DNA of 64,000 nt, from NCBI RefSeq assembly GCF_000953635.1, contig NZ_LN614830.1, positions 1,107,001 to 1,171,000 on the forward strand, written 5' to 3'. This document shows positions 9,190-18,592 of this stretch, piece by piece. A program made the position numbers and the translations under genes. The notes beneath the pieces are model-generated. The model worked only from the letters and a program-made list of their open reading frames with translations. It was not told the origin of the DNA and searched no databases. This stretch comes from Legionella micdadei. Lineage in GTDB: Bacteria; Pseudomonadota; Gammaproteobacteria; Legionellales; Legionellaceae. The number at the start of each line of letters is the position of its first letter. Within the stretch, counting starts at the first letter, position 1.

Positions 9190-10045
9190 AGAAAAAAAAG
9201 CGCAATCATTCTTTCCTTGGTGGCAAGTGATCATCGTTATTGTCGTTGTTAGCCTCACTTTTTTTATATTTTTTCCACAACGTCTTTTAGAAAAAACATT
9301 AAGTTACAGTGTGCCATCTCCTGCTGTATTGAATTATTTGCAGGCATTTAGCAAATTATATCCCCATGATGTGCAACTCTCCATCCGCATAATCGAACAA
9401 GAAATAGGATTAGGTTTAATAAAGCAGGCACGCGAAAACGCTGAAAAACTCAGGAAAAATGCTCCTAACCCCTATATCTTAAATCAACTGCGCTGGATAG
9501 ATTTTCTAATTTTACGCTATCAAGCCTACAATTCAAAACCCAATACCTCTCAACGCATTTCTTACTTACGCCAATTACGTCAAATGACCGCGGCTTTAGA
9601 AAATGCTGATCTCAACCCACAACAGCTCAAAACAATCGCTCGAGAAAGCCTCTATGTTGCCCAACCTAAAGTAGCGTTAACCTTTTACAACCGTTTGTTT
9701 GATATGAATGAGTTAAATTCCCCTGAAGATTTACTTGAAGGAGGCAATATTGCTTTACAAGCTAATGCCCAACAAGATAGTGCAAAATTTTACAAAGTTA
9801 TCTACAGTAAGACGTTTAATGAAGCAGAGAAAAAAACATATGGATTAAAGGTAGTAAAAGCATTATGGGCAGCGAATCATGTTCAGGAAGCATTTTTTTT
9901 TGCACAGCAATTGCCTGAGGAGCTGATAAATGATCGTGATACGCTTATATTCTTATCAAACCTGGCTCTGGCTGCAAATCATCCTGAGGTTGCAGAAAAA
10001 TATGCAGTTAAGGCATTGCTAATTAACGCAAACACTCATCAGTGA
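9167..10045 (+). CDS. pelB: PelB-like N-terminal fragment: membrane anchor plus TPR helices, no porin domain
   Basis: 292 residues: a short cytoplasmic tail, one transmembrane helix (about 20-38, WWQVIIVIVVVSLTFFIFF), then helical repeats of TPR type (LIKQARENAEKL; AAKFYKV-like segments). It begins inside the pelA coding region, as expected for a translationally coupled pelB. PelB in Pseudomonas is about 1200 residues and continues through many TPRs to an outer-membrane barrel; this protein stops after a few repeats and the next gene is on the other strand. The barrel part lies at the left window edge instead. It is either a 3'-truncated copy or one half of a split gene. Confidence 0.68.
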   Translation: MKFILIAEEKKAQSFFPWWQVIIVIVVVSLTFFIFFPQRLLEKTLSYSVPSPAVLNYLQAFSKLYPHDVQLSIRIIEQEIGLGLIKQARENAEKLRKNAPNPYILNQLRWIDFLILRYQAYNSKPNTSQRISYLRQLRQMTAALENADLNPQQLKTIARESLYVAQPKVALTFYNRLFDMNELNSPEDLLEGGNIALQANAQQDSAKFYKVIYSKTFNEAEKKTYGLKVVKALWAANHVQEAFFFAQQLPEELINDRDTLIFLSNLALAANHPEVAEKYAVKALLINANTHQ

Positions 10046-10096
10046 AAATACCTGAGAATGCATGGGATTGTTTTGGAAAGTTCAGAGAGAGCTGGA

Positions 10097-10990
10097 TCAA
10101 GCCTGAGCTTTCTGCCCAAATAACTCAATAACTGCTTTGTTCCATTGCTCGGGTTGTTCCAGGTTCGATAAGTGTCCTGCATCGGAGATAACCACTAATT
10201 TACTGTTTTTTGCCAAAGCATGCATGTTTGCGCTTTGTTGGGGCGGAATCACAGTATCCTTATCACTCGTTATAATAAGCATAGGAATAGATGTTGTCGC
10301 AAGAACGTTAGAAAAATCTTGGCGTATCGACATGCCACGCAGCGCTGAGGCTAAGCCAAAAGGAGTTTGGTCTAATAGTATGTTCTGTAAAAATAAGCGT
10401 ATTTGTTGAGGAGCTTCGGCTGATAAGGCTTTATTTATAAAATCGTTTGCAAACTTTTGTGTCCCGTCAGTAAGGACATCCGAAGCGAGAGAGTTAGCTG
10501 ATTTTTTCATTTCAGGGCTATCGGTGATGGCTTGCGAGTTTGAGAGTATTAGTCCATTGACCCTGTCCGGATATTTGGCAAGAAATGCAAGAGCAATGTA
10601 CCCCCCCATTGAAGTACCGCCAATAATTGCTTTCTTAATGGAAAGCTGATCAAGCAATTGAGCAACCTCATCGGCATATTCTTCCATTGTGACTGCCGAT
10701 CCGGTAGTTCCCTCAGAATAACCAAAGCCCCACAAATCTAAACTAATCACGCGAAAATATTGCTTCAATCCCTGGTGTTGCGGCAACCATAAATTTTTAT
10801 CCGTGGGAAAGGCATGAAGTAAAACCAAGGGTTCCCCCCGCCCGAAATCAGAATAGGAAATGTATTTGGTGTAGTTGGATGAAAAGGCGGACGCATTGGA
10901 AATACCTAGAAAATAAACACTAATACAAAATAGAAAAAACATAAAATTTATTTGTTTGCCCTGTGTAATGTTTTTTTTGTTCTTCTTCAA
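10097..10990 (-). CDS. Exported alpha/beta hydrolase
   Basis: An alpha/beta-hydrolase fold with HAFPTDKNLW oxyanion region, nucleophile elbow GGTSMGGY (Ser), acid in ITSDKDTVIP and catalytic His in AGHLSNLEQP. The N-terminus has a lysine-rich stretch followed by a hydrophobic helix ending ASA, a signal peptide. The start chosen is TTG at 10990, with AAGGGA 8 bases before it and a KKNKK n-region. The open frame extends to a TTG at 11050, and an internal ATG at 10942 would give an n-region without charge. It resembles 3-oxoadipate enol-lactonase-like and esterase families; substrate unknown. Its 3' end faces the end of the pelB fragment. Confidence 0.78.
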   Translation of the reverse strand: MKKNKKNITQGKQINFMFFLFCISVYFLGISNASAFSSNYTKYISYSDFGRGEPLVLLHAFPTDKNLWLPQHQGLKQYFRVISLDLWGFGYSEGTTGSAVTMEEYADEVAQLLDQLSIKKAIIGGTSMGGYIALAFLAKYPDRVNGLILSNSQAITDSPEMKKSANSLASDVLTDGTQKFANDFINKALSAEAPQQIRLFLQNILLDQTPFGLASALRGMSIRQDFSNVLATTSIPMLIITSDKDTVIPPQQSANMHALAKNSKLVVISDAGHLSNLEQPEQWNKAVIELFGQKAQA

Positions 10991-11226
10991 TTTATTATCC
11001 CTTAAATCTTGCACACGTTGATTATTGCACTTGGGGCTTGTAGATAACAATAGGGCTATGGATTAAATAATAAAAGGGTTGGGTTATAATCCAACACTCA
11101 GGTAATGCAATGTTCTAAAATGTTAGCTTAAGACCAACCTAAAATTAGTTAATCTGAACTTTAATGAAATAGTCTAAGCTAATACTAAACATTTATTCTC
11201 ATTTACCTCTCATGGGAGCATTCCGA

Positions 11227-12693
11227 ATGGATTCGAAATTTATCCTAAAAATAAACAAGCATGTCTTTGGTGTATTAATGATTATACCATTTATGCTGTA
11301 TGGGGCTTCGGCTGAAAATCAGCCGATCACACTAAATGTGGTCAGTGAGCCAATCCGCGTGAATGATAAACAAAGTAGCGTATTTAATATTCGCCAACCC
11401 AATGGTAAAGCAGGTTTTGAAGGGGTAAAAGGTCAAGAATTTAACGTGCTTGTAGTGAATAAAACGAATGTTCCCATTGTGATTCATTGGCACGGATTAA
11501 TTGACCCTAATAATCAAGATGGTGTTCCCTATGTGACTCAATTGCCTATCCCTGTTGGTGGAAAACAGCACTATCGATTTAAGCTGGTTCAAGCCGGAAC
11601 ATTTTGGATGCATTCTCATGAGGAGTTACAAGTTCAGAAATTGATGGCAGCCCCGTTAATTATCCACGATCCAGCTCAAAGGAAAATGGCTGATCAGGAA
11701 GCGGTTGTCATGTTGCAAGATTTCACCTTTCGTAATCCTCTGCAAATTTATGAGGAGTTGCGCCATAAACATCCTATGGCAATGGGTATGGGTGGGGCAG
11801 GAATGGACATGAAAAACAGAGTGATGAAAATGGATTTAAACGATGTAAAATTTGATGCCTATCTGGCAAATAGGCGAACATTAAAAAATCCAGAAATTAT
11901 CCGGGTAAAACCAGGCTCAATTCTTCGGTTACGGCTTGTTAATGCTTCAGCCAGTACTAATTATTGGATTTATACAGGGAAATTATCGGGCAAAGCTATT
12001 GCTGTGGATGGCGCTGCGGTTAAGCCTTTAATCAGTGAGCAATTCGAATTAGCATTAGCAAATCGGTTGGATATTCTTCTTACTATCCCAGAAGGAGAGG
12101 GGGCTTACCCTATTTTGGCACAACCTGAAGGGACGAATAGTCAAACTGGTGTGATCCTAGCAACCCCCGGCTCCAAAATTCCTCAGCTCAGCGAGAAAGC
12201 GAATACAACGGCCCCGGCGTTAACTAATGCACAAGAATACCAATTCAAAGCACTCAATCCGTTATCTAAAAAAACAGTCGATAAAGTATTAACTTATAAG
12301 CTTGAAGGGGATATGAAAACCTATGTTTGGAAAATAAATAATGAAGTATGGCCTAAAGTAACCCCTTTTCTTATCGAAAAAGGGCAGCGAGTTGAGATTG
12401 AATACATTAATCTCTCCGGCATGGCCCATCCCATGCATTTTCATGGACATGTGTTTGAAGTAACCGGAATTAACGGTAAGCCCATAGAGGATGGTCCACT
12501 ACATGATACTGTACTGATTCTGCCCAATTCTAGCATGAAGTTGCAGTTTGATGCGGATAATCCAGGCATTTGGTTTATGCATTGCCATATTCTTTATCAT
12601 GCAAAAGGCGGAATGGATACAACGATTAATTATCGCAATTATCCGGAACCTGATTTTTATAAGAAATTAATTAGTTCAGGAATCGAGGAATAA
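11227..12693 (+). CDS. Multicopper oxidase
   Basis: 488 residues with an N-terminal signal peptide (hydrophobic segment about 12-24, ending GASA). All four copper-binding clusters are visible: HWHG and WMHSHEE in the first cupredoxin domain, then HPMHFHGH and WFMHCHILYH with an axial Met (GGM) at the C-terminus. This is a three-domain laccase/CueO/CopA-type periplasmic oxidase, acting on Cu(I), Fe(II) or phenolics. Legionella pneumophila has a multicopper oxidase tied to iron handling; orthology is not proven. ATG 11227 is preferred to ATG 11212 because GGGAG lies 8 bp before it. A methionine-rich stretch (PMAMGMGGAGMDM) could bind extra copper. Confidence 0.9.
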   Translation: MDSKFILKINKHVFGVLMIIPFMLYGASAENQPITLNVVSEPIRVNDKQSSVFNIRQPNGKAGFEGVKGQEFNVLVVNKTNVPIVIHWHGLIDPNNQDGVPYVTQLPIPVGGKQHYRFKLVQAGTFWMHSHEELQVQKLMAAPLIIHDPAQRKMADQEAVVMLQDFTFRNPLQIYEELRHKHPMAMGMGGAGMDMKNRVMKMDLNDVKFDAYLANRRTLKNPEIIRVKPGSILRLRLVNASASTNYWIYTGKLSGKAIAVDGAAVKPLISEQFELALANRLDILLTIPEGEGAYPILAQPEGTNSQTGVILATPGSKIPQLSEKANTTAPALTNAQEYQFKALNPLSKKTVDKVLTYKLEGDMKTYVWKINNEVWPKVTPFLIEKGQRVEIEYINLSGMAHPMHFHGHVFEVTGINGKPIEDGPLHDTVLILPNSSMKLQFDADNPGIWFMHCHILYHAKGGMDTTINYRNYPEPDFYKKLISSGIEE

Positions 12694-12984
12694 AACAACT
12701 CATTTTGTTTCATAACCATTATAAAAAGGTAAAGTTCTTATATAAACGAGGAAGTTATACCCCAAAGAATTGGCTTTACCTGTTACTGATTATGAAAGTG
12801 GAAAATCGGAATTCTAAGCGTGTTAATGAATGGTATTCTGATTGGTCACAGTCGAGGATTGATCCGCTAAATATCTCGTTGTGTCAAAAGCCCAAAATAT
12901 CAAGGGTGTTAATATTTATTTAAGCTGCTTCATTTATACTTTGAATGTAATTTTTATATTCAATATGTATGGATTTGTAGCGCT
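12694..12984 (+). other. Intergenic region, no supported gene
   Basis: 291 bp between the oxidase and the next gene. A 72-codon frame exists here but lacks a ribosome site, a recognisable motif or ordinary composition, so it is not called. Confidence 0.5.
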
Positions 12985-14166
12985 ATGGTTGTATTATCTT
13001 TTGGTCAAGCAATTTTATTACTGATGGATCATTATAGAGCAGATGAAGCAATAACTGAGAACCTCAAAAAGATCTACATCAAAGGAGTTGAGACTGCAGA
13101 GGATTACCAGAAAATAATGGATTTATTTCATAAAAGTGGATTAGGTAGCCAGTATGAAATTTCCACTGATGCAAGTGTAATAAATGAAGATTCCTCAAGA
13201 AGATATTTTGAAACCCATCTGGCCTATGAAACATTATTTGTCTCTCTTGATCAACTTAAATTGGCTGATATTACTGCTCATTATAATGCTTTATATTCTA
13301 TGCTTTCCGAAGAGCTTCGAAATAAATTCGATGGTTATATTGCAGGGCAAATCGTGCCAAAGAATGATAATTTTGCCACAGAGTATATGGATGCTTTTGC
13401 AAAAATAAAAACAAGCGAAAGTTATTCTCATTTTTCAGATACACAGAAGGACACTTTAGTTTTAATTTTAAAATGCTCCTGGTTAGGGGTAATGATGGCT
13501 ATGGCTAAATTCCCAGCTTTGCCGCTTAATCTTTATGGAACTGGTTTTTTCTCTGAAAAAGACCGCGGTAGAATCACAAAACAAGGTCAAGTTGCACCAA
13601 TGTCAGAAGAGTTCCTAAAACGAATGCCTTATTATTCTAACCATTTTGGTTTAATGAAAAGTTATATGCCTGTTCCAAAAGGGGATGTTATTTTTGCGGA
13701 AAACGGCTTTAATTTTGTTAAACCATCTGATCAAAATACTTTCGACCCAACCGCATCCTGGCCGAAAAAAAATTTTTCAACCTTGGTTAATCCGTTTTCA
13801 TGTTCAATTTCAGGAACTACTTTAAGCCAGTTAAGATGCATGAAAAGTTTAAAAGAGAATGGACAAATGGAGTTTGATTCTCTAGAGAAATTCTCTACTT
13901 TTCTCAAGTGTTTTACATCGAGTTTATTATTTAATAGTGGTGGGCACGTATATAATGAATTTTTAGCTGTACTCAAAATCCCTGAAATTAATGATAATTT
14001 TAATTTCATTGAGGGGTTTGAGACTATTGATGCGATTACATTATTGTGGAATGGTAATGAACGAGCCTTTAATAAAGCGATTGAAGATACCATTGACTAC
14101 ACAAAATTGATCCTTGCTAAACAGGAATGCCATGAGCAGATTAAAGAATCAATACAACTTAAATAA
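12985..14166 (+). CDS. Unrecognised 393-residue protein
   Basis: I do not recognise this protein. It is a clean frame of 393 residues, mostly helical and soluble, with no signal peptide, transmembrane segment or catalytic motif that I can name. The first dozen residues are hydrophobic, so the true start may instead be ATG 13024; neither start has a good ribosome site. Its AT-rich composition, lone position and soluble eukaryote-like sequence are compatible with a Dot/Icm-secreted protein, but no C-terminal export signature is clear. It converges on the exporter operon. Confidence 0.6.
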   Translation: MVVLSFGQAILLLMDHYRADEAITENLKKIYIKGVETAEDYQKIMDLFHKSGLGSQYEISTDASVINEDSSRRYFETHLAYETLFVSLDQLKLADITAHYNALYSMLSEELRNKFDGYIAGQIVPKNDNFATEYMDAFAKIKTSESYSHFSDTQKDTLVLILKCSWLGVMMAMAKFPALPLNLYGTGFFSEKDRGRITKQGQVAPMSEEFLKRMPYYSNHFGLMKSYMPVPKGDVIFAENGFNFVKPSDQNTFDPTASWPKKNFSTLVNPFSCSISGTTLSQLRCMKSLKENGQMEFDSLEKFSTFLKCFTSSLLFNSGGHVYNEFLAVLKIPEINDNFNFIEGFETIDAITLLWNGNERAFNKAIEDTIDYTKLILAKQECHEQIKESIQLK

Positions 14167-14231
14167 ATTCAATCTTTTTATTGAAAGGGAAGCGATGGGA
14201 AATGTCAACAGACCCTAGTTGAGTGTGTTAA

Positions 14232-16412
14232 TTATTTAGACCTGGGATTGCCTTCTATGTTCTGTAAATTGGCAAATTGAAGTTTGGCTAGCTCAGCGAA
14301 GTATCCTGGTTCACTCACTAACTGATCAAAATTGCCTTCCTGAATGATTTGTCCGTCCTGAATGACTAAAATACGGTTTGCATTTCGTAAAGTGGAAAGA
14401 CGGTGCGCGATAACTAATTGAGTAACTTTTAATTTATTCAAGTATTCTTGGACTCTGAATTGGCTTTGACTATCCAAAGCACTGGTGGCTTCATCGAGGA
14501 ATAGGATCTTTGGTTTTTTCACCAAGGCACGTGCGAGGATAACTCGTTGCATCTCGCCTCCAGAGAGCGATTGCATGCCCTCATTAATAAAAGTATCCAT
14601 TTCCATCGGGAATCCAGAAATCATATGCTCTAAACCCAACTGATAAACGATGTCCCAGGCATCATTACGGGTGAGCCGCTTATCATTACCAATAATGTTT
14701 TCTAAAATAGTTCCTGGAACAAGGACACTTTTTTGTGTAACTACTCCAATCTGTTGTCGTAAAGAGGATAAATTAATCATATCCATGTTAACGTCGTCGA
14801 AAAAAATCTGGCCGTCTAGCGGTTTTTCCAAACCTAGTAAAATGCGGAATAAGGTAGATTTGCCACAACCTGAACTTCCAGTAAGTCCAACAACTTCACC
14901 AGGATTAACGGTTAAACTGATATTTTTATACACTAGGGGCTGATTTTCGTCGTAACGGAAAGATAAATTTTTAATCTGAATTTTTCCTTCTAGTTTCACG
15001 TGGCTTCCGCCCCGTTGACGAGGCTCAACTTTGGCCTGGAAAATCACTAATGATTGTTCGAAAAGAGGAATAATAAGGAGAATAGAAGAAACGAAAGTGG
15101 TTAGCGTAATCAGGGCCGCAAAAAATTGGGAAAATGCAGCATTAAATGCAATGAAAGTACCAATTTGCAACTGATTTTTTTGATAAAAATAAATGCAAAA
15201 TAGAATTAATGTCACCACCATAAGTAGTGAACCATGAATAATATGTAAATAGATACCTATTTTTTCGGCTTTGAATTTCGCGATGAGTAGATTGGAAAAA
15301 TAGTCAGACCAGATATTAAAAGCCCGATACTCGCTTGCTGATACTTTAAATTTAATAATTCCATTAATGACTTGGAAAACGAACCCCGCTTGCTTAATCA
15401 CATACTCATATACCTTTCGTTGATGGGTCAAAAAGCGTTTACTCAGGCTAATAATTAACATAGCAAGGATGATAAAACTGAACAAAGATAACAATGCCAA
15501 GGTCAGACTGTAATAGCACATTAGGCCGAACGAAACGATGGAAACGACAATACTAAAAAGTGACAGGACGGTGGATTGGGTAAGCATTTCCTGAATGGCT
15601 GAAACAACCCCAGCCCGGTAAGCAATATCCCCGGCATTAAATTGGCGAAAAAAAATCGGATTTAATTTTAACAGTCTATCCCAGATGGCAGGTTCAATCC
15701 GCATTTGCACTTTGAAACGTAAGTGCAGCATCATAATGGACTGATTAATTGATAAGAAGAAATAAATGAATGTATTCATGATTAGTGAAACACTCAAAAC
15801 AGTCATCTGGCTGGTCTCAACAAAATGAGTAAAATTATTAAAAAAATAACTCATGAAAATGGGTAAACTCATCAATAAAAAGCTTAACATGAGTTGCAAA
15901 TAGAGAATTGATCTTAAATCAGAAAATAAGCGGCCAAACGAGAACTTCAAAATGTCGAAGAGCTTATTTATTTTATCGGGTAGCGGTTTGATAAAAGAAA
16001 ACGCATAGTGTTCTACTGCAGATAATTCATGGTGTTTCAAAGGTACCTTTCCAAGAGGGGTTGATCGTTCATAACCGCCATTTTGTTTAGGTGTTAAAAC
16101 ACAAGGGAGTCCATCAATAAAAGCCAAGATAATTCCATGGTCTTTTTCCCACCATTTTTGTTCGAGAGCAATTTTTTGAATACGAACACCTGAGTGAACA
16201 GAGATTCGTTCCATTGCTTCATCAATATCATCTTCTAAATCACCGCTCGGAAGATCAAGGGTCATCCCATGTAAGTCAGCAAGATGAAGACAAGCGTCTA
16301 TTAATAATTTCTTTTTATCAAAAGTAGCAAATTTCGTAGAATCTTCTCGACTGAGTACTTGTCTTATTTTTAATAAACCGGGAGCAATTCTCTCAAATTC
16401 TTTGTCATTCAT
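14232..16412 (-). CDS. ABC exporter, ATP-binding/permease, NHLM-type partner without active peptidase
   Basis: 726 residues. An N-terminal cytoplasmic domain of about 165 residues lacks the Cys-His-Asp set of C39 peptidases. A six-helix permease domain follows (about 165-440), then an ATPase with Walker A GSSGCGKST, signature LSGGEMQ and Walker B ILFLDEA. The layout matches the second ABC subunit of NHLM bacteriocin systems (TIGR03797-like). It overlaps the upstream C39 exporter by 4 bp (ATGA), so the two are translationally coupled and probably form a heterodimer or work in sequence on the same peptides. Last gene of the minus-strand operon. Confidence 0.85.
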   Translation of the reverse strand: MNDKEFERIAPGLLKIRQVLSREDSTKFATFDKKKLLIDACLHLADLHGMTLDLPSGDLEDDIDEAMERISVHSGVRIQKIALEQKWWEKDHGIILAFIDGLPCVLTPKQNGGYERSTPLGKVPLKHHELSAVEHYAFSFIKPLPDKINKLFDILKFSFGRLFSDLRSILYLQLMLSFLLMSLPIFMSYFFNNFTHFVETSQMTVLSVSLIMNTFIYFFLSINQSIMMLHLRFKVQMRIEPAIWDRLLKLNPIFFRQFNAGDIAYRAGVVSAIQEMLTQSTVLSLFSIVVSIVSFGLMCYYSLTLALLSLFSFIILAMLIISLSKRFLTHQRKVYEYVIKQAGFVFQVINGIIKFKVSASEYRAFNIWSDYFSNLLIAKFKAEKIGIYLHIIHGSLLMVVTLILFCIYFYQKNQLQIGTFIAFNAAFSQFFAALITLTTFVSSILLIIPLFEQSLVIFQAKVEPRQRGGSHVKLEGKIQIKNLSFRYDENQPLVYKNISLTVNPGEVVGLTGSSGCGKSTLFRILLGLEKPLDGQIFFDDVNMDMINLSSLRQQIGVVTQKSVLVPGTILENIIGNDKRLTRNDAWDIVYQLGLEHMISGFPMEMDTFINEGMQSLSGGEMQRVILARALVKKPKILFLDEATSALDSQSQFRVQEYLNKLKVTQLVIAHRLSTLRNANRILVIQDGQIIQEGNFDQLVSEPGYFAELAKLQFANLQNIEGNPRSK

Positions 16413-18592
16413 AGTAAGTAATCCTTTTCGATGAATTGCTTATATTTACCGTTTAACTTCAATAACTCTTTATGCGTCCCTCGCTCTGCGATTGCGCCAT
16501 CTTCGATCACAATGATTTCATTACAGTGCCTTATCGCACTTAAGCGATGAGCAACAATAATAAAACTACAATCCATTTTGCTCAAATTTTGATAAATTTT
16601 TGCCTCTGTCACTGAATCGAGTGCAGAAGTAGCTTCATCGAGAAGAATCAATTCAGGCTTTTTGATTAATGCCCTAGCAATTTCAATGCGTTGGGCTTGT
16701 CCGAGGCTTATATTAGCCCCCCCTTCAAGAATGCGGTAATCTAAACCTCCTTTCATACTCACCACATCGTAAACACAAGCTGTTTGCAGGGCTTCTATGA
16801 TTGTTGCTTCATCAATGCTTCCATCCCACATCGTTAAATTGTCTCTAATTGTTCCTTCAAAAAGAAAGATATTTTGGTCCACGTAGGAAACGAGTTTAAA
16901 TAATTCATCGGGAGAATAGTCTTTAATATTTTTACCATGAAGGTAAATATCGCCAAACCAAGGGTCGTAAAGCCCGGTGATTAAGTTTAATAAGGAGGAT
17001 TTTCCACCACCTGAAATACCTGTAATGGCAACGCTATCTCCTTTTTTTAAACTGATATTAATCTCTGATAGTATGGGTGCTTCTAATTTGCAGTAGCCGT
17101 AATAAACATCTTTAATATCAACTAAATTGGGTGATTTTATTTGCTTGGTTTCTTCGTTTTTTTCTTTGCTACCTTTGTATAAAAGCACGTCGTTTACCCG
17201 TAGCAGATCGCCTTTTAATTCATTTATTTTTAAGAAATTGTCAACAATGCTAATGACGGGTTCAGGATAAAGGAGCAATAAAGTATAGATTGCGATAATT
17301 CCGCCGACAGTCATTGTACCTTGCATCACAAAATGAGCACCTAAGATAATTAATAGGACTAAATTTAAAAAATACAGTGCATTGGGCAGTAGCGAGATAA
17401 GTGCGGTATAAACATCAATGGTTTGTTGCGAATCAATCAACTTAGATTTATAGCTTAACCAACGGCTGAAAAATCGATTCTCACCATTCATGAATTTCAG
17501 TGCTTCCATCATTTGTACACCACTGTATTCGATACCATGCATTTTAGCTTGATCTTGGGAGAATCGACGGCCAAGGTCGATGATTATTCGTTTGGTGATA
17601 ATAATTGAGGCAAAGTTTAGAATGGTTATAAATACTGCAATTAATCCAATATATTTGTTAATTAAAAGAATGATGAGTGTATAAATAATAATGCTTAGGC
17701 TGTCGATAATAACCTCAGAAAATCCATCTGTAATTTTCTGTGAAATTTCATCAAAAATATAAATACGATTTGAAATATCTCCGGTTGCCCTCTGGATATA
17801 AAATGACATAGGTAAGTGCAATATTTTATTAAAAAATCGAGGTATTTTCTTAATTGAGAATCTAATCTTATAGAGCACCAAATAGTATCGCTGGATCCAA
17901 AGAAGAAGTATCATGCAGAGTATTGTAAAACTCATGCTTAAAGCAAAACCCAGCATCCATTGCTCTTGATTATCAACAATAATTTTATCAACAAAAAATT
18001 CAATAAATAGTGCTAAAGAGGCTTGAGGCAGCGACAACAGGGCAGAAACAAAGAAGAGATAGCCAAGCTCCACAAGATCCCCTTCAAGATAATCACTTAA
18101 TAACCCGAAAACGGATTTTTCTTTTTTTCCGCTCGGTTTGAATTGTTCGCCGGGGGTAATACGTAAAAGAACGCCGGTGTAACCTTTATCAAATTCATCA
18201 AGTGTGATCTTGCGCGGCCCTGTGGCTGGATCATTAATATAAACTGTATTTTTTATGATTCCTTCCACCACAATGAAATGATTAAATTTCCAAAATACAA
18301 TGAAAGGTGTTGGCATATAGCCTAATGAATCTAAATCTTTTATCCGCTTCCCTTCCGCATTCATGCCCATATTGCGAGCAGCTTTAATAATGTTAATTGC
18401 TTTAGAACCATCGCGTGTTACGCCACATGCTTCCCGGGCTGTTTCCGCAGGAATGTGCAAACCATAATAAGCGAGGACAATCGCAAGGCATACAGCGCCG
18501 CATTCCATGGCATCCATTTGTAGAATGCTGGGCGTTTTCACGCGTTTATGATGAACTTCGGATAAGCCAAGATCAAAGTCAAATTTAATCAT
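16409..18592 (-). CDS. Peptidase C39-containing ABC exporter (NHLM-type), cleaves and exports GG-leader peptides
   Basis: 727 residues in the order C39 peptidase, six-helix permease, ATPase. The peptidase triad is visible: Cys31 in MECGAVC with the preceding Gln25, His105 in KFNHFIVVEG, and Asp121 in INDPATGP. The ATPase has Walker A GISGGGKSS, signature SLGQAQ and Walker B LILLDEA. C39 domains cut leader peptides after a double glycine while the ABC part exports the mature peptide. The layout matches NHLM peptidase/ATP-binding proteins (TIGR03796-like). Three genes for peptides with a leader ending in EAGG lie 2-5 kb away on the other strand, the obvious substrates. It overlaps the adaptor gene upstream by 8 bp. 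Confidence 0.92.
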   Translation of the reverse strand: MIKFDFDLGLSEVHHKRVKTPSILQMDAMECGAVCLAIVLAYYGLHIPAETAREACGVTRDGSKAINIIKAARNMGMNAEGKRIKDLDSLGYMPTPFIVFWKFNHFIVVEGIIKNTVYINDPATGPRKITLDEFDKGYTGVLLRITPGEQFKPSGKKEKSVFGLLSDYLEGDLVELGYLFFVSALLSLPQASLALFIEFFVDKIIVDNQEQWMLGFALSMSFTILCMILLLWIQRYYLVLYKIRFSIKKIPRFFNKILHLPMSFYIQRATGDISNRIYIFDEISQKITDGFSEVIIDSLSIIIYTLIILLINKYIGLIAVFITILNFASIIITKRIIIDLGRRFSQDQAKMHGIEYSGVQMMEALKFMNGENRFFSRWLSYKSKLIDSQQTIDVYTALISLLPNALYFLNLVLLIILGAHFVMQGTMTVGGIIAIYTLLLLYPEPVISIVDNFLKINELKGDLLRVNDVLLYKGSKEKNEETKQIKSPNLVDIKDVYYGYCKLEAPILSEINISLKKGDSVAITGISGGGKSSLLNLITGLYDPWFGDIYLHGKNIKDYSPDELFKLVSYVDQNIFLFEGTIRDNLTMWDGSIDEATIIEALQTACVYDVVSMKGGLDYRILEGGANISLGQAQRIEIARALIKKPELILLDEATSALDSVTEAKIYQNLSKMDCSFIIVAHRLSAIRHCNEIIVIEDGAIAERGTHKELLKLNGKYKQFIEKDYLL

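Noticed and set aside
12705-12923. 72-codon frame after the multicopper oxidase
   Set aside because: No Shine-Dalgarno sequence and odd composition; probably chance.
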